DNA of 64,000 nt from Psychrobacter fulvigenes (lineage in GTDB: Bacteria; Pseudomonadota; Gammaproteobacteria; Pseudomonadales; Moraxellaceae), in NCBI RefSeq assembly GCF_904846155.1, contig NZ_CAJGZP010000001.1, positions 620,001 to 684,000 on the forward strand. The letters are read 5' to 3'. Within the stretch, counting starts at the first letter, position 1. Each line of letters opens with the position of its first letter. Below are positions 18,200-27,014 of the stretch, one piece after another. The translations under genes were made by a program, and so were the position numbers. The notes beneath the pieces were generated by a model. That model saw only the letters and a list, made by a program, of their open reading frames with translations, was not told the origin of the DNA and did no database searches.

Positions 18200-19321
18200 A
18201 TGACTATTAATCATCAAGAAAACAGCCATCAAGGCAATAAGCAACAAGAAGATCCAAACATGCTTAACCAAGCCAACGATTCTGCTAGAAGTACGACAAT
18301 TATCACTAATCCAGAGCCAGCATTAGTGGCTGCTGGACAAGCAGAAGGTAATCACATAAATAATCAGTCAAATCATGAGCCGCTACAAAGTGCCGCCAAC
18401 AGCAAGGTAAAAGATGCCAGCGAGTTTGGCAAGGTGGCTGTTGTTTATGGTGGTACCAGTAATGAGCGTAGTGTCTCCCTAGACAGTGGTGCGGCAGTAC
18501 TACAAGCACTACAAAACAAAGGCGTTGACGCTACTCACTTTGATCCCAAGCACCAAGACATTACTGAGCTGCGTGACTATGACCGAGTATTTAATGTGCT
18601 ACATGGTCGCGGCGGAGAGGATGGCTTGCTGCAAGGGGTATTGCAGTGGTTGGATATCCCGCAGACAGGTTCAGGGATTTTAGCATCAGCCCTTGGTATG
18701 GACAAAGTACGGACCAAGCAGCTGTGGCAAGGCTGCGGACTATCGACGGCGCCGTTTGCTCTGCTGACTGCTGATACTGATTGGCAACAAGTAGTAAATA
18801 TGTTGGGCCTACCACTGATTATCAAGCCAGTACATGAAGGTTCAAGTATTGGTATGACCAAAGTCAATCACCTAGATGAGCTGCCAGCGGCTTATGCAAC
18901 GGCTGCACAGTGCGGTGATAAAGTGATGGCTGAGCGCTGGATTACTGGCCGTGAATTCACCATTGTTATTATTGATGATGAAGCCTATCCAGTCATTCGT
19001 CTAGAGCCTGCCGATATCAGCAATTTTTATGATTTTGAAGCCAAGTACAATCGCAACGATACTGGCTATTATATTCCTTGTGGGCTCAGTGAACATGACG
19101 AAAAACACTTGCAAGCGTTAAGCTTAGCGGCTTTTCGTGCAGTTGATGCAAAAGGCTGGGGGCGCATCGATGCCATGCAAGATAATAATGGCAATTTCTG
19201 GCTACTTGAGATCAATACCGTACCAGGTATGACCAGTCATAGTTTGGTACCAATGGCAGCAAAAGCACGCGGTATGGACTTTGAAAGCTTGTGCTGGCAC
19301 ATACTGGCGCAAACAGTCTAA
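18200..19321 (+). CDS. ddl: D-alanine--D-alanine ligase with long N-terminal extension
   Basis: ATP-grasp ligase making D-Ala-D-Ala for peptidoglycan. The catalytic domain starts near residue 76 (GKVAVVYGGTSNERSVSLDSG) and carries FNVLHGRGGEDGLLQG, the glycine loop HEGSSIGM, and the Mg site LLEINTVPGMTSHSL. At 373 residues it is about 65-70 longer than typical DdlB. The extra 75 N-terminal residues are rich in N, Q, H, S and A and are probably disordered. TAGGAA precedes ATG 18200; an internal start at residue 21 is possible but would still leave a long leader. Confidence 0.95.
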   Translation: MTINHQENSHQGNKQQEDPNMLNQANDSARSTTIITNPEPALVAAGQAEGNHINNQSNHEPLQSAANSKVKDASEFGKVAVVYGGTSNERSVSLDSGAAVLQALQNKGVDATHFDPKHQDITELRDYDRVFNVLHGRGGEDGLLQGVLQWLDIPQTGSGILASALGMDKVRTKQLWQGCGLSTAPFALLTADTDWQQVVNMLGLPLIIKPVHEGSSIGMTKVNHLDELPAAYATAAQCGDKVMAERWITGREFTIVIIDDEAYPVIRLEPADISNFYDFEAKYNRNDTGYYIPCGLSEHDEKHLQALSLAAFRAVDAKGWGRIDAMQDNNGNFWLLEINTVPGMTSHSLVPMAAKARGMDFESLCWHILAQTV

Positions 19322-19580
19322 GAAATATTAAATGTATCGCTAGGGCTGCTATAACACAGCATCGTGTAAACTTGTGTAAAATCATCAGCAACAGCATACG
19401 TTGGGCTATTGTTTGCCATCAAAATACGTTAATATTGTAAGAATAAGTCTATTTTGGCAAGATTCATCTCATTTTAGGGTAAAATCGTCTAATAAACTTG
19501 CAGGTATTAGTAAGTTCAATTGTAGTAATAAGCTACTAGTGATTCGATAGCGTATATTAGATATAGGGACAAAAGCGATC

Positions 19581-20375
19581 ATGGCTCAAACTGTCAACAG
19601 AGCAACTGACTTGATGAGTGATAACGCACGTCGTCCAAAAACCAACTTACAGTTACCAACTTCGGCCAAGTATTTTTTTACAGCTTTAGTGATAGGGTTG
19701 TTGCTGCTGATACTAGCGATGGGTGCTAAAGCCTTACGTGATGCACCACCAGCGGCAATACAAGTGAGTACTCATGGTTTGACGGCTGCTCAGCATCAAA
19801 CTTTGCAACAAACCATGGGCCAACAGCCAGTCAGTAGTTTTTTTACCACTAACTTGCAAGCTCTGCGTGATATTGCAATGGGACTTGCTTGGGTTGATCA
19901 AGTGAGCGTCACACGTGACTGGCAACAAGGTATTGTGATTACCGCACTGCCAAAACAAGCAGTTGCCAATTTTGGCACTGAGCGCCTAGTAGACGCTAGG
20001 GGCGCTGTGTTTGTACCTGTTGATAGTGAAGAGTTGACCAGATCACAGTTTGCGACACTACAAGGTGAGATCAGTCAAGCGCCAGTCATTATGCAGCAAA
20101 TGCAGCAGATCAATGATTGGTATGCCCCACTTGATATGCGAGTTGAGGATATTATTCTAACACCTCGTATGACTTGGTTAGTACGCTTCGATAGTGGTTT
20201 ACGAGTCATTGTTGATAATGAAAATACAGCACAAAAGTTGCTGAACCTCAGTCAACTGCTCACTAATCAGCTGAGCACGCGCCGTGAGGAGATGCAGTCT
20301 ATAGATTTGCGTTACAAAAACGGCTTTACTATTACGTGGAAGGTTGTAGAGCCAAAAGCGGAAGTATCTGAATAG
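19581..20375 (+). CDS. ftsQ: Cell division protein FtsQ
   Basis: Bitopic inner-membrane divisome protein that links early and late division proteins. It has a short cytoplasmic tail, one transmembrane helix (YFFTALVIGLLLLILAMGA, about residues 30-50), then a POTRA-like segment (IQVSTHGLTAAQ... LRDIAMGLAWVDQVSVTRDWQQGIVITALPKQAVANFG) and the FtsQ beta domain ending in IDLRYKNGFTITWK. The 264 residues match the family. AGGGA lies about 12 bases before ATG 19581, somewhat distant. Its position between ddl and ftsA is canonical. Confidence 0.94.
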   Translation: MAQTVNRATDLMSDNARRPKTNLQLPTSAKYFFTALVIGLLLLILAMGAKALRDAPPAAIQVSTHGLTAAQHQTLQQTMGQQPVSSFFTTNLQALRDIAMGLAWVDQVSVTRDWQQGIVITALPKQAVANFGTERLVDARGAVFVPVDSEELTRSQFATLQGEISQAPVIMQQMQQINDWYAPLDMRVEDIILTPRMTWLVRFDSGLRVIVDNENTAQKLLNLSQLLTNQLSTRREEMQSIDLRYKNGFTITWKVVEPKAEVSE

Positions 20376-20553
20376 TTTAGAATGCCACTTGCCACAAATA
20401 ATTTGATTTAATAGCATCTTTAAGTTGCCGCAGGATATTACCTGCTCTTTTTATTGTGATGTATGTGATGTAATGGTTTTGAAATAATGCTTTTTCAATG
20501 ATTCAATGGGAACGTCATCTAGTTTCCTGTTTAGCGATAATTTGTTTGGTAAC

Positions 20554-21846
20554 ATGAAAAATACTGAAAATCTGGTTGTTGTCCATATAAGTGCCACTGC
20601 AGTATATGTAGTGATTGGCAGTGTTGTGTCCGAAAAAGACATTCGTATCATGGGCGTTGGGCAAGTCAAAAACAGCGACTTTTACCAAGGCCAGATCAAA
20701 CATCGTGAACGTCTGCAGGGTGCCATTAAACAAGCCATTCAGGACGCGGAAGATACCGCAAACTGTCGTGTGCACAGCGTGTGGCTAACAATAGCGACCC
20801 CAGAGCTATTGAGCAAAAATAGCTCTGGATATGTCACAGTAGAAGAAGATACTGTCAGCGCAAAAGATATGGTACAAGCGCTGTCAAATGCCAAGTCACA
20901 AGATTTGCCTTCAGATTATTATTTGATGCACTGCTGTCAGCAAGGTATCTATATCGATGAGCAAGAAACGATGGTAGATGATGCCATCGAGATGTTTGCC
21001 AATGACATTACCGTTATGTATCACATGATGATGCTGCCGGTTGCCAGCCGTCAGAATATTCAAAAGCTACTACAAAGCTGTGATGTGGGTATTGATCATA
21101 TTGTATTTGATGCCGTGACGAGCGCAGAGTATGGCTTGATGAGTGAAGAGCGTCAACAGGGCGTTTGTTTGGTGGATATTGGCGCTGGTACGACCAGTCT
21201 CTGTGTCTACAAAGAAAACAAGCTCATTTTTACTCATTGCATAGCAAGTGGTGGTCATGAAGTCACGATGGATATCTCAGCAGATATGGGTATCTCGATG
21301 ATAGAAGCTGAGAAACTAAAAAAACTACATGGCACAGTGGACATTCATAGTATTGATCCAAGTGCGTTTTTTGTTTTTAAGCCACAAGGTTCAGGCGATG
21401 AGATCAATGTCAGTGTGTATAATTTGGCGCGTATCATTGAAGCCCGTTATATACAGATATTCACCGAAGTTGCTCGTCAATTGCATGAGGCGGGTCTGCT
21501 CAGCTATATAGAGCGCGGCATCGTCTTAACTGGCGGTGGCAGTACCATTAAGGGTATGGTACCTTTTGCTAAAAAACTGCTCAAAATGCCTGTTGTATTG
21601 TCCAATACCCATCCGGCTATCAGCGCTTATAGTTACTTTGATAATGAAGAATCATTCAAACAGCTGAACTTGCAGATTAATGATCGTGCCTATCAAACTG
21701 CGTTTGGTACTTTGCTTTATAGTCAGAGTGAGCAGTTTCGCCGAAGTGAGAAAAGCGAGCCTGAAGCGTTACAAAAAGGCGGCATGAAGAGCACGTTCCG
21801 TAATGTAGGGCAGCGCTTTTCGAATGTGCTGAAGAAAATACTTTAG
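20554..21846 (+). CDS. ftsA: Cell division protein FtsA, divergent phosphate-1 motif
   Basis: Actin-like membrane tether for FtsZ. The phosphate-2 loop VCLVDIGAGTTSLCVY and the adenosine motif GIVLTGGGSTIKGM are clear. The middle carries the family's 1C domain (AQALSNAK...DYYLMHCCQQGIYID). The C-terminal RFSNVLKKIL is a plausible amphipathic membrane-targeting helix. The first ATP-binding strand reads VVVHISATAVYVVIG, where FtsA normally has an acidic residue and Gly (E/D-x-G-T), so this loop is unusual. ATG 20554 is preferred over an in-frame ATG at 20506; neither has a strong ribosome binding site. Confidence 0.93.
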   Translation: MKNTENLVVVHISATAVYVVIGSVVSEKDIRIMGVGQVKNSDFYQGQIKHRERLQGAIKQAIQDAEDTANCRVHSVWLTIATPELLSKNSSGYVTVEEDTVSAKDMVQALSNAKSQDLPSDYYLMHCCQQGIYIDEQETMVDDAIEMFANDITVMYHMMMLPVASRQNIQKLLQSCDVGIDHIVFDAVTSAEYGLMSEERQQGVCLVDIGAGTTSLCVYKENKLIFTHCIASGGHEVTMDISADMGISMIEAEKLKKLHGTVDIHSIDPSAFFVFKPQGSGDEINVSVYNLARIIEARYIQIFTEVARQLHEAGLLSYIERGIVLTGGGSTIKGMVPFAKKLLKMPVVLSNTHPAISAYSYFDNEESFKQLNLQINDRAYQTAFGTLLYSQSEQFRRSEKSEPEALQKGGMKSTFRNVGQRFSNVLKKIL

Positions 21847-22203
21847 ATATATTTATAATCATGAATATTTGAGATGGTATCATAAAGGCATTATTATGGA
21901 AGTACGCTGTCAGCAAAAAATGCTTAACTGAAGAATACTATCTTGCTAGGTAATAATGTTTTTTGAGTAATAGTATTTTGCTAAGTATAGCCGGCTTCTA
22001 AAAAATAGTGATATTACTAGGTCGTTTTAATTATGTTCATAAGCAGCATGATATATTTAGGCTTTAAATGGATTGTATAAGCCTCACCTTTTATAACCCT
22101 TATTTAATTAAATACATTTATATATAGTAAGTCGATAGTACATCATGCGAGTGCGTTATTACGTATTGACCATCACGCTATCTGCAACTGGAGAATCTTT
22201 TTT
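21847..22203. other. Intergenic region between ftsA and ftsZ
   Basis: A 357-bp AT-rich stretch without a convincing ORF or terminator. Its length suggests that ftsZ has a promoter of its own here, but I cannot assign -35 and -10 boxes with confidence. GGAGA lies before the ftsZ start. Confidence 0.5.
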
Positions 22204-23400
22204 ATGTCAAAATACACCATGCCAGATGAAAACCAACCTCTAAACAATGGCCAAGCTCGCTTTACCGTATTCGGTGTTGGCGGCGGCGGCGGTAATGCGG
22301 TTGAGCATATGGTTCAACAAGGTATTAAGGGTGTAACGTTCGTTTGTGCTAATACTGACAGACAAGCGCTTGATCGTCTGACAGTACCGCATAAATTGCA
22401 ATTGGGTGCCAAAACTAACCGTGGCTTGGGTGCGGGTGCGAATCCAGAGGTTGGGCGTGAGGCTGCAGAGAGCGAAGAGGAAGCCATACGTACGCTGCTT
22501 GAAGACTCAGATATGGTCTTTATTACCGCAGGTATGGGCGGCGGTACAGGTACGGGCGCGGCTCCTGTTATTGCGCGTATTGCCAAAGAAATGGAAGTGC
22601 TAACCGTGGCCGTCGTCACGACACCCTTTAAGTTTGAAGGGGGTAAACGTAACAAGTCTGCCAAAGCAGGTATTGAGCAGCTGACCAATTTTGTTGACTC
22701 TATCATTACCATTCCTAATGATAAGCTGATGAGTGTCTACGGCAATATCTCTATGAAAGACGCGTTCAAAAAAGCAGATGACGTACTGTTACACGCCGTA
22801 CAAGGTATCGCTGAAACCATTGCCCGTTCAGGTTTGATTAATATTGACTTTAACGATATTCGTACCGCGATGACAGCCAAAGGTCATGCGATGATGGGTA
22901 TTGGCCGCGCGAGTGGTGATGATCGAGCCCGTCAAGCAACTGAAAAAGCCATTAAATCACCGTTACTTGATGATTTATGCTTAGAAAATGCCAAAGGCTT
23001 ATTGGTTAACGTAATCTCCTCTGAAACGCTTTCATTAGATGAATTTAGCAAGATCAGTGAAATTGTTGAAGGTATTACCGATACTGATGATGCCAATATT
23101 TTCTACGGCTCAGTCGTTGACGAAGAAATGGGTGATGATATCCATGTCACCGTGATTGCCACTGGTTTGACCTTGGATGAGCGTGCGGGTGAAGAGGCTA
23201 AACAGCCGCAAGCCGTTCCTCCTGTAACCAGCACACAACCAGTAGATCCGAATCTGCATACCAGTGCTTTAAATAGTCAGAAACTGTCACAAACTCGAGC
23301 GTATCAAGATAGTATGAGTCGCTCTACGCCTGCTCAAGATCAGCAGCAGACGAAGACCAACAGCATTCAAGACTACCTAAAACGTCAACAAAATAAATAA
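22204..23400 (+). CDS. ftsZ: Cell division protein FtsZ
   Basis: Tubulin-like GTPase forming the Z ring. The N-terminal GVGGGGGNAVEHMV, the tubulin signature AGMGGGTGTGAAPVIARIAKE, and the T7 loop NIDFNDIRTAM with catalytic aspartate are all intact. The C-terminal linker is Q/T/S-rich (about residues 330-385), and the tip NSIQDYLKRQQNK is the conserved peptide that binds FtsA and ZipA. The 398-residue length is normal. A Rho-independent terminator follows at 23512-23537. Confidence 0.99.
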   Translation: MSKYTMPDENQPLNNGQARFTVFGVGGGGGNAVEHMVQQGIKGVTFVCANTDRQALDRLTVPHKLQLGAKTNRGLGAGANPEVGREAAESEEEAIRTLLEDSDMVFITAGMGGGTGTGAAPVIARIAKEMEVLTVAVVTTPFKFEGGKRNKSAKAGIEQLTNFVDSIITIPNDKLMSVYGNISMKDAFKKADDVLLHAVQGIAETIARSGLINIDFNDIRTAMTAKGHAMMGIGRASGDDRARQATEKAIKSPLLDDLCLENAKGLLVNVISSETLSLDEFSKISEIVEGITDTDDANIFYGSVVDEEMGDDIHVTVIATGLTLDERAGEEAKQPQAVPPVTSTQPVDPNLHTSALNSQKLSQTRAYQDSMSRSTPAQDQQQTKTNSIQDYLKRQQNK

Positions 23401-23511
23401 TTTATTCAGTTAAATTGTTAATTTATGATAAGTAGTATTGAGCTTTAGTCGTGTTTTATGGCTAAAAACGGATGGTTTAGTTTGAGAAGGTCTTAACAGG
23501 TAACGTAAAAT

Positions 23512-23537
23512 CCAGCGTCTAAGCGCTGGTTTTTTTT
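23512..23537 (+). terminator. ftsZ terminator
   Basis: CCAGCG (23512-23517), loop TCTAAG, CGCTGG (23524-23529), then T8. It closes the murG-ftsZ cluster. Confidence 0.88.
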
Positions 23538-23572
23538 GTGCCTATATATTAATAGACCTGATTAACAAGTAT

Positions 23573-23787
23573 ATTCATTGAGTTTGATGGTTTATACAGT
23601 CAAGGTACTCCTGAACAGCCTCAGAGCTATATTCGGTATGCTGATACAAGCTTTGATACATATGTGTTCCGATTTTATATACTTCGGCGCAAATCTCATC
23701 GTTTTATGAATATTAGCTTTGAAATGGTCATTAAACTCTTTGGTTTAAAGCAGCTTATGAAGGAAGTTTTACTTATACTAATACCAA
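23573..23787 (+). pseudogene. Possible remnant ORF ended by the IS630 element
   Basis: An open frame of about 70 codons lies here, with no convincing start codon; the first ATG is at 23664. It includes the readable segments EFDGLYSQGTPEQPQSYIRY and KSHRFMNISFEMVIK. Removing the IS and one TA copy would place TAA immediately after the insertion point, so the IS sits at the very end of this frame. It may be the tail of a decayed gene or just a chance ORF. No family recognised. Confidence 0.3.
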
Positions 23788-23796
23788 ACCCAACAA

Positions 23797-24357
23797 TTAA
23801 AGTTGCGCCCAGGTACGAGCAGTTAACGACCGAATTCTTTGTGGCTGTTTAAGCAAATTATTCCAAGCCAAGCAAGTGGCATCGACAATAGCCTCATAAC
23901 TGTCATAACAACGATTAGATAGCTCATTTTGCTTAAGGTACTGCCATACTCTCTCAGAGGGATTGAGCTCAGGTGAATAAGGCGGTAGTTTAAGCATAGT
24001 GACATTAGCCTGATTCAAGCTTGGTTGATGCCATAATGCGCCGTCCATCACCACCACCGCATGACGTCCTTTTGGAACGGCTTTACTAATCTCTTGCATA
24101 TGCAATAACATGGTGTGTTTATTAACGAAAGGCAGTACTAAGCCGACAGCCTTCTTTGTCGCTGGACAAAAGGCACCAAACAGATAAGCGGAATGAAACT
24201 GTTGCTGCTTGATCAGTCGAGGTCGCCCACCGCGGTAATGCCAAACTCTGGTCAATGAGCCTTGTTGTCCTATTCGAGTTTCATCTTGAAACCAGATATC
24301 CACTTGATCTAGGCTCACATCAGTAGGCAGTGACGCCTTAACCTGTGCTATAAAGTT
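23797..24357 (-). CDS. IS630-family transposase, catalytic part (OrfB)
   Basis: DDE domain of the transposase. The first aspartate is in VDIWFQDETRIGQQG, the second in VVVMDGALWHQ, and the glutamate in LPPYSPELNPSERVWQYLK. Read through the -1 frame from about 24357 it joins OrfA as KNFIAQVKASLPTDVSLDQVD. An internal GTG at 24318 would give only the catalytic part. The frame is intact to its stop, so the element may be active. Confidence 0.88.
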   Translation of the reverse strand, partial: NFIAQVKASLPTDVSLDQVDIWFQDETRIGQQGSLTRVWHYRGGRPRLIKQQQFHSAYLFGAFCPATKKAVGLVLPFVNKHTMLLHMQEISKAVPKGRHAVVVMDGALWHQPSLNQANVTMLKLPPYSPELNPSERVWQYLKQNELSNRCYDSYEAIVDATCLAWNNLLKQPQRIRSLTARTWAQL

Positions 24358-24833
24358 TTTTTAAAAGCGTCTTGAGCTTGTGGGTCGGCTTTTGGATGCT
24401 GACTACGAGCACTTATCCAACTCATATCAATACGCTTGAGTAGCTCGTAGATACCGTTAACGGTGTAGTGAGCGTTGTAGTGTTCTTTAGCCAATTGCTG
24501 AATGTCTTTGCCGGTTAGACGACCGCCAGCGCGCTTTTCTTGTTCAGAGACTATCATGGCTTTAAAAGCGGCTGTGTCTGCTTCTGCCAATTTGCTGCGA
24601 CGACCTCGACGATGACGATCGTAGAGACTCTCAAGTCCTCGTTCATAATATCGCTTCAATGTCCGTCTGGCAGTTTCAGGATGTATGCAGAGGTCTTTGG
24701 CAATATCGTTGGTGGCTTTGCCTATACTATATTGGTATAAGATGAGCAGGCGTAGTCGGGCTCTGGGATTGCGCTCAGTCTTTGAGTGTTTGCCAAAGTC
24801 ATGGTCTTCTAGGTTATGTATTGGTATAGTCAT
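24348..24833 (-). CDS. IS630-family transposase, DNA-binding part (OrfA)
   Basis: Two helix-turn-helix units: RLLILYQYSIGKATNDIAKDLCIHPETARRTLKRYYERGLESL, then a linker GRRSKL and a second winged-helix unit (LTGKDIQQLAKEHYNAHYTVNGIYELLKRIDMSW). It ends DAFKKTL just after the slippery stretch. The seven A residues on the coding strand (complement of 24356-24362) allow -1 slippage into the catalytic frame. Confidence 0.88.
   Translation of the reverse strand: MTIPIHNLEDHDFGKHSKTERNPRARLRLLILYQYSIGKATNDIAKDLCIHPETARRTLKRYYERGLESLYDRHRRGRRSKLAEADTAAFKAMIVSEQEKRAGGRLTGKDIQQLAKEHYNAHYTVNGIYELLKRIDMSWISARSQHPKADPQAQDAFKKTL
24356..24362 (-). other. Probable -1 frameshift site (IS630)
   Basis: On the coding strand gct ttt aaa aaa act tta tag. 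Slippage by -1 on the A7 run moves translation from OrfA (stop at 24348) into the catalytic frame. The register of the two frames is exactly -1. Confidence 0.65.
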
Positions 24834-25022
24834 AAGTGGATTATACTATATATTTTGGGTTTGGTATAAGCCAGTCTAATGAGTCGTTTTTACCAAAAAA
24901 ATGTCCATGATGAGTCGAATCAATTGAAGAAATAAGTAAATAACTGTTTTTTTGCTATAGCGAACTGGTAGCAGCTAGTGGTACACTAGGCTAATTGTAA
25001 CAAGATATGTGAGGAACTAGCC

Positions 25023-25940
25023 ATGAATCAAAGAACCATACAAAAAGCCATCGCTATCACAGGTATCGGTCTACATAGTGGCGAACCTGTCGATTTAGAG
25101 TTTCATCCCCAACCTGTAGATACAGGCATTGTTTTTGAGCGCTCTGACATAGTGGGGAGTACGCCTATTCCTGCCAGTGCCTTCTTGGTGCAAGATACGA
25201 TGATGTCCTCAAACTTGGTTTTTGGTGGAACACGTGTCGGTACGGTTGAGCATCTATTGAGTGCAGTTGCTGGTCTTGGTATCGATAATCTATTAATACG
25301 GGTTTCTGCCAGTGAGATTCCCATTATGGATGGCAGTGCCTCACCTTTTATAGGTTTGTTATTACAGTCAGGTTTTCGTGAGCAAGAAGGCTTAAAGAAG
25401 TTTTTACGAATAGTGCGCCCAGTGCGAGTAGATGTCGATGACAAATGGGCGGAGCTGCGTCCTTATGATGGGTTTGAATTAAACTTTGAGATTGATTTTG
25501 ATCATCCTGCGTTTAATAAAGACTTTCAACACGCACAGTTGCAGTTTTCGACGCAAAACTTCATCGAACAATTAAGTGAAGCTCGTACTTTTGGTTTTTT
25601 GCAGGACATTGAGACGTTACGTCAGAATAATTTGGCATTAGGCGGTAGCATGGATAATGCCATTGTCATCGATGATGCGCGCGTACTCAACGCTGAAGGC
25701 TTGCGTTTTGCAGATGAGTTCGTCCGTCACAAGATATTGGACGCCATAGGCGATCTATACTTGATTGGTTATCCTATTTTAGGCCGTTTCAATGCTTATA
25801 AATCTGGTCATGCTTTAAATAACATGTTGGTACGTGAAGTATTGTCAGATAAAAATAATTTTGAAATTGTAACTTTTGATGACAATGTAACCTGTCCTAT
25901 CGAATATTTGCCCTTAAAAGGTATGACCGTTGAAGGATGA
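25023..25940 (+). CDS. lpxC: UDP-3-O-acyl-N-acetylglucosamine deacetylase
   Basis: Zn-dependent committed step of lipid A synthesis. TIQKAIAITGIGLHSGEPV opens the protein. TVEHLLSAVAGLGIDNLLI supplies the first Zn histidine, EIPIMDGSASPF follows, and the second domain carries ARTFGFLQDIE, GGSMDNAIVID, FVRHKILDAIGDLYLIG (Zn His and Asp) and FNAYKSGHALNN (catalytic His). The 305-residue length is standard. GAGGAA precedes the ATG. It is the usual end of the division cluster, here cut off from ftsZ by the IS630 element, so its promoter probably lies at 24870-25020. Confidence 0.97.
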   Translation: MNQRTIQKAIAITGIGLHSGEPVDLEFHPQPVDTGIVFERSDIVGSTPIPASAFLVQDTMMSSNLVFGGTRVGTVEHLLSAVAGLGIDNLLIRVSASEIPIMDGSASPFIGLLLQSGFREQEGLKKFLRIVRPVRVDVDDKWAELRPYDGFELNFEIDFDHPAFNKDFQHAQLQFSTQNFIEQLSEARTFGFLQDIETLRQNNLALGGSMDNAIVIDDARVLNAEGLRFADEFVRHKILDAIGDLYLIGYPILGRFNAYKSGHALNNMLVREVLSDKNNFEIVTFDDNVTCPIEYLPLKGMTVEG

Positions 25941-26097
25941 ATACGCAAATATACATGATGTATCGCAACACTTACGTAAGATTACATAGTCGACCTTTGA
26001 TAACGTGCAAATTATAATCGTAATAATGAATATATGTGTTGGGGTTTTTTGTGGCACTTTCTCCAACCCAGAGTATACAAAAGCTTTATCCAACTAC

Positions 26098-26153
26098 AAA
26101 TCATCTAGAGGTTAGGTCCATATTTTGGATTCAACTTTTAGATGATTTTTTTT
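26098..26153 (+). terminator. lpxC terminator
   Basis: AAATCATCTA (26098-26107) pairs with TAGATGATTT (26139-26148), followed by a T tract to 26153. The loop is long (31 nt), which lowers confidence, but the arms are perfect and the T tract is good. It follows lpxC and also faces the convergent DUF721 gene. Confidence 0.65.
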
Positions 26154-26239
26154 GTTTATAAAATCAGTGATTGTCTATGCCAAAAACGGCGTTTAACTTA
26201 AATTACTTACATAACTTTACATTGTAAACGACTGTTTTT

Positions 26240-26755
26240 TTACTCATCAGCCAAGCGCAAAAGTGCTTTTTTGAGGTTTTTATCAGTGGTGACATGCTTT
26301 GCAGCCTGTGTTATAGTCCGCTTTGTGTTTTGGCTAAGAGCCTGATTTTCATTGGCTTTATGAGGTTTTAAAGCTGTCGTTGATGATGCTAAATGTTGAT
26401 TAGACGATGGATTTACAGCTGGTGTATTTGTTACCACGACACGGATTTGCTTGAGTTGTTGAAATGTAATTGACTGCTCTGTTAACACCTGCAAATAGGC
26501 GTTTTGTAAATAACGAATATGATTGGCTGCTGTGACCGAGCCCACGCTGAGCGTTAATTGCTCAGGAGTTAAGCCCACAACCCAACAGTTATCAAGTATT
26601 TCCTCAGGTAGACAATCTACCAGAAGCTTTTTTACCTCATCAGTGGCCTTTGTATAAAGCTGCATATTATCAGCTAGAGTTTTAGGTAGCGCGCTACCCG
26701 CGAACTCTTGATGATCAATAAGCTGAGCGAGCCGATTAGGCTGTTTTTTTGACAT
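26240..26755 (-). CDS. DUF721 domain protein (DciA-like)
   Basis: A 171-residue protein with a DUF721/DciA core. ATDEVKKLLVDCLPEEILDNCWVVGLTPEQLTLSVGSVTAANHIRYLQNAYLQVL gives the KH-like fold with its typical SAAWAxxLRxxxP-like segment. The C-terminal tail is low complexity and basic (ALKPHKANENQALSQNTKRT), and probably disordered. DciA proteins help load the replicative helicase in bacteria that lack DnaC. A neighbour of lpxC or secA in many gammaproteobacteria has this domain. Assignment is by motif and context. Confidence 0.7.
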   Translation of the reverse strand: MSKKQPNRLAQLIDHQEFAGSALPKTLADNMQLYTKATDEVKKLLVDCLPEEILDNCWVVGLTPEQLTLSVGSVTAANHIRYLQNAYLQVLTEQSITFQQLKQIRVVVTNTPAVNPSSNQHLASSTTALKPHKANENQALSQNTKRTITQAAKHVTTDKNLKKALLRLADE

Positions 26756-27014
26756 CGTGTTTACTCATCAATTAGGTGATAAAGCCGATTTGCAAGATTA
26801 GCAAGCTCAACTTTATAGATAGAATGAAAAGCGAGCGATTTACGAGGTGAGCAACCACACTGGCAATGATGCCTAGGTTGACCACTGTAGACTAAATAGT
26901 AAGCGGCTGTATTCAGAATTTTATCATGATTGTCTCATGATTATATTCTCTAAATTAATCGATGCTTTGTTATGGATGGCAGGCAATCTTGTATTAACAA
27001 TAGGTAGTAAATTT

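Larger units (their letters stand above)
23784..24864 (-). mobile_element. IS630-family insertion sequence
   Basis: About 1,081 bp with a 12-bp tip TACCAAACCCAA at both ends (counting the target TA) and TA at each border (23782-23783 and 24865-24866), as expected for IS630 elements. It carries two overlapping transposase frames read on the minus strand, linked by a run of seven A residues. It lies between the ftsZ terminator and lpxC. Confidence 0.9.
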
